Assembly (NCBI GenBank): GCA_963728445.1
Contig: CAVSJO010000004.1
Coordinates: 62,001 to 126,000, forward strand
Direction: 5' to 3'
DNA: 64,000 nt
DNA from: CAVSJO01 sp963728445
Lineage (GTDB): Bacteria; Gemmatimonadota; Gemmatimonadetes; Longimicrobiales; RSA9
The translations under genes and the position numbers were made by a program. This document shows positions 58,417-64,000 of this stretch, piece by piece (position 1 is the first letter of the stretch; each line of letters opens with the position of its first letter). A model generated the notes under the pieces. It had not been told where the DNA came from and did no database searches. It saw nothing but the letters and a program-made list of their open reading frames with translations.

Positions 58417-59550
58417 TCAGCGGCTGGCGAGCTCGACGGCCTTCTGCACCACCTCGTCCATGGAGGTGGAAGCCTTGAAGCCGGCGTCGCCGAGGATCTG
58501 GAGCGCCTCCTCCTCGTTCGTGCCGGTGAGCCGGATCACGAGGGGGACGTCGATGTCGATGCGGCGGGTCGCCTCCACGATGCCGTTGGCCACGTCATCG
58601 CAGCGCGTGATGCCGCCGAAGATGTTGAAGAGGATGACCCGGACGTTCTCGTCGCTCGTGATGATCTCGAGCGCGCTGACGACCTTGTCCGGGTTGGACG
58701 AGCCTCCCACGTCCAGGAAGTTGGCGGGCTCGCCGCCGTAGTACTTGATGAGGTCCATCGTCGCCATGGCCAGGCCCGCGCCATTGACCACGTTGCCGAT
58801 GCTGCCGTCCAGCTTGATGAACGTGAGGCCGGCCTCCCGCGCCCGCGTCTCCGCCGGCGGCTCGGAGGACGTGTCCCGCAGCGCCGCGACGTCCGGCCGA
58901 CGGAACAGCTCGTTGTCGTCGATGTTCATCTTGGCGTCGATCGCGCGGATCTCGCCGGCCGGCGTGACGATGAGCGGGTTGATCTCGGCCAGCGAAGCGC
59001 CGGCGTCCATGAAGGCCTGGTAGAGCTGGCGCAGGATCTTCGCGCACGCCCGCTGCTGCTTCGCGTCGTCGTAGAGGGAAGCCGCCAGCCAGTACGACTG
59101 GTGGTTGAGCAGCCCGTAGCGGGGGTCGATCGACAGCCGCCGGATCGCCTCCGGCTTCGTGGCCGCGACCTCCTCGATGTCGATGCCGCCCTCGCGGCTC
59201 ACCATGAAGACCGGCCGCTTGCTGGCCCGGTCGACCACGATGCCGACGTACGCCTCCGAGGCGATGTCCTCGGCCGGGGTGACCAGTACCTTTTCCACTG
59301 TGAGGCCCTTGATCCCCATCCCGAGGATCGCGTCCGCCTTCTCCCGTGCCTCCTCGGGCGACGCGGCCAGCTTCACGCCGCCGGCCTTGCCGCGCCCGCC
59401 GGCGTGGACCTGCGCCTTCACCACCACGCGGCCGCCGTACTCCCGGGCGATGGCCTCCGCCTCGTCGGGCGTCGTCGCCACCTTCCCCGGCGGCACCGGC
59501 ACCCCGTGCGCCCGCAGGATCTCCTTCGCCTGGTACTCGTGTATGTTCAT
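58417..59550 (-). CDS. sucC: Succinyl-CoA synthetase beta subunit
   Basis: Supplies the ATP-grasp site of the complex. The 377 residues start MNIHEYQAKEILRAHGVPVP and contain VVKAQVHAGGRGKAGGVKLA, GNVVNGAGLAMATMDLIKYY and NIFGGITRCDDVANGI. The length is slightly under the E. coli subunit (388). Confidence 0.96.
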   Translation of the reverse strand: MNIHEYQAKEILRAHGVPVPPGKVATTPDEAEAIAREYGGRVVVKAQVHAGGRGKAGGVKLAASPEEAREKADAILGMGIKGLTVEKVLVTPAEDIASEAYVGIVVDRASKRPVFMVSREGGIDIEEVAATKPEAIRRLSIDPRYGLLNHQSYWLAASLYDDAKQQRACAKILRQLYQAFMDAGASLAEINPLIVTPAGEIRAIDAKMNIDDNELFRRPDVAALRDTSSEPPAETRAREAGLTFIKLDGSIGNVVNGAGLAMATMDLIKYYGGEPANFLDVGGSSNPDKVVSALEIITSDENVRVILFNIFGGITRCDDVANGIVEATRRIDIDVPLVIRLTGTNEEEALQILGDAGFKASTSMDEVVQKAVELASR

Positions 59551-59586
59551 CGCTTCCCGCTCCTCCGGTTCCGTTGGGCGCCGCCG

Positions 59587-60574
59587 CTACGGCGCCGCCG
59601 CTTCGTCGGGCACGATCGTCGTGCCGGCCCTTCCCTCCACCGCCGCCAGCCCCTGGTCCAGGCGCGCGATGCACGCTCGCCCGCCGTGCTCGCGCACGAA
59701 CGCGACCGCCGCCTCCACCTTCGGCGCCATGCTCCCGCGCCCCAGCTCTCCGCCCGCGAGGAGCGCCGCGGCCTCCGCCACGCTCAACCGCTCGAGCAGC
59801 GTCGGATCCGCCGTGCCGTACCCCTTCATCACGCCGTCGACGTTCGTCAGGATGAGCAGCATCTCCGCCCCGACGTCGCCGGCGAGGACCTGGGCGGCCC
59901 GGTCCTTGTCGATGACGGCGTCCACGCCCTCGAGCCCGAGCACCTCGTCCCGGTAGACCGGCGTCCCGCCGCCCCCCGCCGCGATGACGATCGTGCCCGC
60001 GTCGAGCAGTCCGCGGATCGAGGCGCTCTCGACGATCTGCAGTGGCCGGGGCGACGGCACGAGCCGCCGCCAGCCGCCACTCACCGGTCCGACGCTCCAG
60101 CCGAGCTCCGCCTCGAGTCGTCGGGCCGACCCTTCGTCCATGACGCGGCCGATGGGCTTCGTCGCCTCCTGTGTGGCCGGGTCGTCCCGGGTCGACGCGC
60201 ACCTGGGTCACGAGCGTGACGACGTCCCGTCGCACGCCGGCCCGCGCCAGCGCGTTCTCCAGCGACTGCTGGATCATGTAGCCGATCCAGCCGGCCGTCG
60301 CGGCGACCAGAACCCCCGTCGGCAGCGGCGGCAGGCTCGAACGCGCGCGCTCGTTGCGCTGCAGCTCGTCCCCGATCTGGGGGCCGTTGCCGTGCACGAT
60401 GGCGATCTTCCAGCCGTCGGCAGCCAGGGCCACGATGGGCTCGAGGCTTTCGCGCGTGTGGGCGAACTGCTCGTGGATGTCACCCCGCTCGCCCGGCGGC
60501 ATGAGCGCGTTCCCGCCGAGGGCGACGACGATCGTGTGCCCCGGCGCGGGCTCCCCGGCGGCTGGCAGCGGCAT
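59587..60574 (-). pseudogene. arcC: Carbamate kinase gene, frameshifted
   Basis: Carbamate kinase makes ATP from carbamoyl phosphate. The first 115 or so residues (from ATG 60574) contain TIVVALGGNALMPPGERGDI and VHGNGPQIGDEL. At the CCCGGG run (60186-60191) one extra base shifts the frame. Deleting it joins VTQVRVDPDDPATQEATKPI to the downstream part, which keeps the PIGRVMDEG-type segment, AAGGGGTPVYRDE, VDAVIDKDRAAQ and the usual C-terminus. Either a real broken gene or a sequence error. It lies upstream of sucC without other arginine deiminase genes. Confidence 0.85.
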
Positions 60575-60707
60575 GATAACCCTGGGTCAGAGTGGCTGCA
60601 AGCAACGGAACGGCGCGAACGTACGGGCGTCCGGGCGCGTTCCGTGCGCTGTCCGCCGGGCGTCCTCGGAGCGCTCGGGAGACGCCCCGAATGCGTCCCC
60701 CCAGGAC

Positions 60708-63452
60708 TCAGCCGCCGGGGGGCTTGGAGGGCGCCGCAGGGGCCGCCGGCGGAGTCTTGCCGGCCTGCTGGAGCAGCGTCCGAAGGCGCTCCCATGCTTC
60801 GCCGAACCCGGCGAAATCCCCTGCACGCAAGCGCGCGTCCGCATCCCGCATCAACTCGAGCGCCCGGTCTCGCCACCCGGTCGGGACGCTCGCGGCGACG
60901 GCCGTGTCGACCAGCGCCCTGCGCTCCGCCTCCGGAGCGCCGAGCGCCTGCACGGCCTGCTCGAGCGTCGCCCCCATCCCGACCGACCGCCCGTCGCTCG
61001 CGATGAGCGCCTCGAGCTGCGGGATGGCGTTCTCGTTCGCCGACAGGAAGAGCGGCAGCACGTACAGCAGGCTGCTGTCGACGGGCACGATGCGGAGATG
61101 CCCGACGTCCACGTCGCTGCCGCCCTGCCGCCACAGGGACAGTCGCTGCGAAAGCACCGGGTCCTGCTCCACCAGCGAGTGCACCTGGGTGGGCCCGGGC
61201 ACCTGCTGATCGCGGCTGATCTCCAGCAGCCGCAGCTCCCCGTAGTGGGGCGGATCGTTCCGGGCGATGAGCAGCGCCGTCATGTTGTGCCGGTCCCGTG
61301 CCACGAACGGCAGCGAGAGGAGGAACTCGGGCTGCGTGGCGCCCGGCAGGGGCATCATGGCGTAGCTGGGCTCGTACGGCCGCGGCACGCCTTCGGAACC
61401 GGCCTCGGTGGCGACGGACCAGACGTCCTGGCCGGCGAAGAAGGCCTCGGGCTGCTGGAGATGGAACTCCTCGAGGATGCGGCCCTGGATGCGCAGCATC
61501 CGGGTCGGGTAGCGCAGATGGCGCTGGAGGTCGGCCGGCATGGAGGACAGGGGCCGGACGACCTCGGGGAAGACGCGGCGGAAGGTGCGCAGGATCGGGT
61601 CGTCGGCGTCGACGGCGTAGAAGGCGACGTCGCCCGTGACCGCGTCCACGGTGGCCTTCACGCTAGGGCGCATGTAGCGCACGCGGCCGACGCCATCGAC
61701 GGACACGGCGCGGGCGAGGGGGAACGTCCCCGAGGCCGTGTAGCCGTCCACCATCCAGACGAGGCGTCCGTCGTGGAGCACCGGAAGGGGATCGCGATCC
61801 CACACCACCCAGCGGGCCAGGGCGCCGAGGCGCTCGTCCAGGCCCCGGCGGAACACGATCCTGCTGTCGCCCTGGATGTCGCCCGAGAAGAGCAGGTTCT
61901 TTTCGCCGAATCGCCACGCGAAGGCGAGGAGGCGGGGCAGCGAGCTCAGCTCGACGCCGGCGGGAAAGTCGCGACCCGGCACGCCGGTGAAGACGCTGTC
62001 CCGGCCGGGCACGACGACGGCGTAGTCACGCAGGCTCTCGGCGAAGAAGATGCCCGGGTGCGTCATGCTCACCCCCGCCGGGGCGTCCGCGCTCCGACGC
62101 ACGGGGCGCAGGTTCTCGAGCCAGTACACGGGCTCGCGCTGGTCCGTCGCCTCGTCCGCGGGGGTCACCACCGCGCCCCATCCCTGCAGGTACCTCGGAT
62201 TCAGATGGAGGGTCTGCCAGGTCTGGGTCTCCGTCGGCAGCCCTCCGAGATCGAACTGGCGCGGTCCCACGGCCACCTGTCGCTCCTCGCCGGGCGGGCC
62301 GTAGCGGTCGAAATCGACGCTCGGGAACCGGTAGTACGGGTAGATGATCTTGACCTGATTGAAGGTCGTCCGGAGCGGTTCCGGATCCCAGCGGGGCAGC
62401 TTGCGGAGCGCCGGCGCGGCCACGGCCCAGCTGTCCGCCGTCGCGGGCTGATAGGCGTACGGCTGTCGCTCCATCTTCGCGAGCGCGTACGCGGAGCGAG
62501 TCAGCTCGAGGTTCCAGCGGATGTAGGGAGTCTCGCTGGCGATCTGGTTGGGCTCGACGCGAAACTTCTGGATCGCCGCCGGATACGCCTGCTCGAGGAG
62601 CAGCGCTCCCGTCGCGAGGGCGCCGAGGGAGGCGATGGCGGGCACCCAGCGCGCCCTCCACCCGGCGTAGGCGAAGGCGACGGCGGCGGCCAGCGCGAGC
62701 ACGGCGACGGCACCCTGGGCCGGCAGACGCGCCCGGATGTCCGTGTAGCCCACCCACGTGGAGCCGGCGAGCAGGATCTCGTAGCGGCCGAGCCAGATGC
62801 GGATCGCAACCAGCACGAGCATCGCCGACAGCAGGCCGACCAGGTGCCGGCGAGCCGGGTCGCTCACGTACAGCCGCCGCTCCTGCATGCGAAGCATGCC
62901 AATGAGGGCGTAGCCCAGCGCGACGACCACCGCGCTCCACACGGCCGCGAGCAGGAAGAAGTCGAGGACCCGCTCCCAGAACGGGAGGGAGAACACGAAG
63001 AAGGAGAGGTCGCGTCCGAAGACGGGGTCCGTGGTCCCCCAGGAGGCGTGCCGCAGCCAGGCGAGCACCGCGATGCCGCTGTCGGACCCGAAGTCGAGGG
63101 CGGTCAGCCACCAGCCGGCGAGGACGGAGGCGACGGCGATGATCGCGAGGAGGTATCGGCGGGGCACCTGCTCAGCGATCTCCAGGTTGCCGTACCGGCG
63201 GCGGAGCTGGAGCGTCCCGAGGCGGCGCGTGACCAGGGCGAGGTTGACCAGCACGATGGCGCCGCCGACCACCGTGCCGATGGCGCGCACGATGGCTCCG
63301 GCGAGGATGCGCTTCCAGAAGACGGATGCGTAGCCCGCCGCGCCGTACCAGAGGGCGTCGGTGTACAGGCCGACGGCCGCGCTGCCACCGATCAGGACGA
63401 TGACGAGCGCGGCCGCCGCGAGGATGAGGATCCGGCGTCGCCTGCCGGGCAT
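60708..63452 (-). CDS. UPF0182 (COG1615) membrane protein
   Basis: A 914-residue protein. The first 330 residues have seven or so hydrophobic helices (ILILAAAALVIVLIGGSAAV, VVGGAIVLVNLALVTRRLGT, YLLAIIAVASVLAGWWLTAL), and the rest is a large soluble, probably exported domain, as in the COG1615 family. No function is known. It starts next to the PMM/PGM stop. Low-complexity Pro/Ala tail at the end. Confidence 0.93.
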   Translation of the reverse strand: MPGRRRRILILAAAALVIVLIGGSAAVGLYTDALWYGAAGYASVFWKRILAGAIVRAIGTVVGGAIVLVNLALVTRRLGTLQLRRRYGNLEIAEQVPRRYLLAIIAVASVLAGWWLTALDFGSDSGIAVLAWLRHASWGTTDPVFGRDLSFFVFSLPFWERVLDFFLLAAVWSAVVVALGYALIGMLRMQERRLYVSDPARRHLVGLLSAMLVLVAIRIWLGRYEILLAGSTWVGYTDIRARLPAQGAVAVLALAAAVAFAYAGWRARWVPAIASLGALATGALLLEQAYPAAIQKFRVEPNQIASETPYIRWNLELTRSAYALAKMERQPYAYQPATADSWAVAAPALRKLPRWDPEPLRTTFNQVKIIYPYYRFPSVDFDRYGPPGEERQVAVGPRQFDLGGLPTETQTWQTLHLNPRYLQGWGAVVTPADEATDQREPVYWLENLRPVRRSADAPAGVSMTHPGIFFAESLRDYAVVVPGRDSVFTGVPGRDFPAGVELSSLPRLLAFAWRFGEKNLLFSGDIQGDSRIVFRRGLDERLGALARWVVWDRDPLPVLHDGRLVWMVDGYTASGTFPLARAVSVDGVGRVRYMRPSVKATVDAVTGDVAFYAVDADDPILRTFRRVFPEVVRPLSSMPADLQRHLRYPTRMLRIQGRILEEFHLQQPEAFFAGQDVWSVATEAGSEGVPRPYEPSYAMMPLPGATQPEFLLSLPFVARDRHNMTALLIARNDPPHYGELRLLEISRDQQVPGPTQVHSLVEQDPVLSQRLSLWRQGGSDVDVGHLRIVPVDSSLLYVLPLFLSANENAIPQLEALIASDGRSVGMGATLEQAVQALGAPEAERRALVDTAVAASVPTGWRDRALELMRDADARLRAGDFAGFGEAWERLRTLLQQAGKTPPAAPAAPSKPPGG

Positions 63453-63453
63453 G

Positions 63454-64000
63454 CTAGGACTCGACGCCCTGGCCCCGCAGCCAGTCCTCGAACTCGGAGC
63501 GGATCGCCGCCAGCCGGTCCTCGGTGCGAGCCTCGAAGCGCATCACGAGCACGGGCTGCGTGTTCGAGGCCCGGAGCAGCCCCCAGCCGCCGTCGAAGAG
63601 CACGCGCGCGCCGTCGACGTCCACGACCTCGTGGCTTTCCTTGAAATGGGCGACGGCGCGTTCCACGATCTCCCATTTCCGCTGCTCTTCGACCTCCACC
63701 CGGATCTCCGGCGTGGAGACGTAGTCCGGGAAGTCCGCGACCTGAGCAGAGAGCGAACGGTCCGAGCGGGACAGCATGTCGATGAGCCGGCAGGCCGCGT
63801 AGGGCGCGTCGTCGAAGCCGTAGAAGTCATCGGCGATGCAGATGTGGCCCGACAGCTCGCCCGCCACCAGAGCGCCGACCTCCTTCATCTTCTTCTTGAT
63901 GAGGGAATGGCCCGTCTTCCAGAGAATGGGCACACCGCCGGCCTGCGCGAACACCTCGGGCACGGCCTGCGAGCACTTCACGTCGAACACCAGCTTCTGC
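63454..64000 (-). CDS. Phosphomannomutase/phosphoglucomutase (C-terminal part)
   Basis: An AlgC/ManB-type alpha-D-phosphohexomutase, missing its N-terminus beyond the window. It contains GHSLIKKKMKEVGALVAGEL, the sugar-binding loop GELSGH (with FYGFDDAPYAACRLIDMLSR) and the C-terminal phosphate-binding loop LLRASNTQPVLVMRFEA. It supplies sugar-1-phosphates for envelope glycans, including lipopolysaccharide cores. Which mutase cannot be fixed from this fragment. Confidence 0.93.
   Translation of the reverse strand, partial: QKLVFDVKCSQAVPEVFAQAGGVPILWKTGHSLIKKKMKEVGALVAGELSGHICIADDFYGFDDAPYAACRLIDMLSRSDRSLSAQVADFPDYVSTPEIRVEVEEQRKWEIVERAVAHFKESHEVVDVDGARVLFDGGWGLLRASNTQPVLVMRFEARTEDRLAAIRSEFEDWLRGQGVES

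Noticed and set aside
60354..63644. Very long plus-strand open frame (about 1,096 codons) opposite the UPF0182 gene
   Set aside because: It mirrors the codon structure of UPF0182 in a high-GC genome, is rich in Arg/His/Val/Leu/Asp with no domain, and starts inside arcC.

Overview
The window is high-GC bacterial chromosome from a Gram-negative (diderm) organism, most likely Gemmatimonadota or a close relative. The outer envelope is shown directly by genes for BamA, LolD/LolE, LptE, a LolB-like lipoprotein, LpxH, RfaE2 and a TolC/MFP/RND pump. The phylum call is inference. It rests on a PadR regulator paired with an 884-residue ADOP-type permease, a PorV/PorQ-like protein beside a DUF5683-like protein, the futalosine menaquinone enzymes MqnE/MqnC, the McsA-McsB-ClpC system in a diderm, and the general look of the 16S gene, which could not be searched.

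Most genes are on the minus strand in tight runs with 4-nt ATGA/GTGA overlaps. From 1 to 16.5 kb (read right to left): era, a Trm112-like protein, a frameshifted PorV-like gene, a DUF5683-like protein, rnr, a REC-GGDEF protein and a zinc-ribbon protein, ending at a hairpin terminator. Then come prfB (with its programmed +1 frameshift), lysS, lolE, lolD, mcsA, mcsB, clpC and bamA (cut by the window edge). From 16.8 to 22.7 kb there is a tRNA-Pro/Arg/His/Lys cluster followed by a 16S-23S-5S operon, all on the minus strand, with recognisable promoters and boxA-like elements.

From 22.8 to 34.9 kb: an unusual three-gene unit (DUF1003 protein, exported acetamidase/formamidase, secreted kelch protein); a house-cleaning and envelope run (ybgC-like, LolB-like, lptE, hemC, rfaE2, rph, rdgB); plus-strand lpxH; and serA, a lipid kinase, a second DUF5683-like protein and murI. 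From 34.9 to 41.4 kb a plus-strand TolC-MFP-RND efflux operon is bracketed by G-rich hexamer repeat tracts. From 41.4 to 49.6 kb: PadR/ADOP, mqnE, mqnC, ispF, dedA, xerD and an NTF2-like protein. From 50 to 56 kb is a complete fatty-acid start cluster (DUF177, rpmF, plsX, fabH, fabD, fabG, acpP, fabF). From 56.2 to 64 kb: ndk, an EIIA-CBS protein, sucD, sucC, a frameshifted carbamate kinase, a UPF0182 membrane protein and part of a phosphomannomutase/phosphoglucomutase.

The most unusual signal is a set of simple intergenic repeats (6-mers, a 13-mer, a 9-mer). Several abut or supply the stop codons of neighbouring genes, and two form large inverted structures. Two genes (PorV-like and arcC) carry frameshifts that may be real or sequencing errors. 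No CRISPR array, prophage, insertion sequence or obvious defence system was seen.
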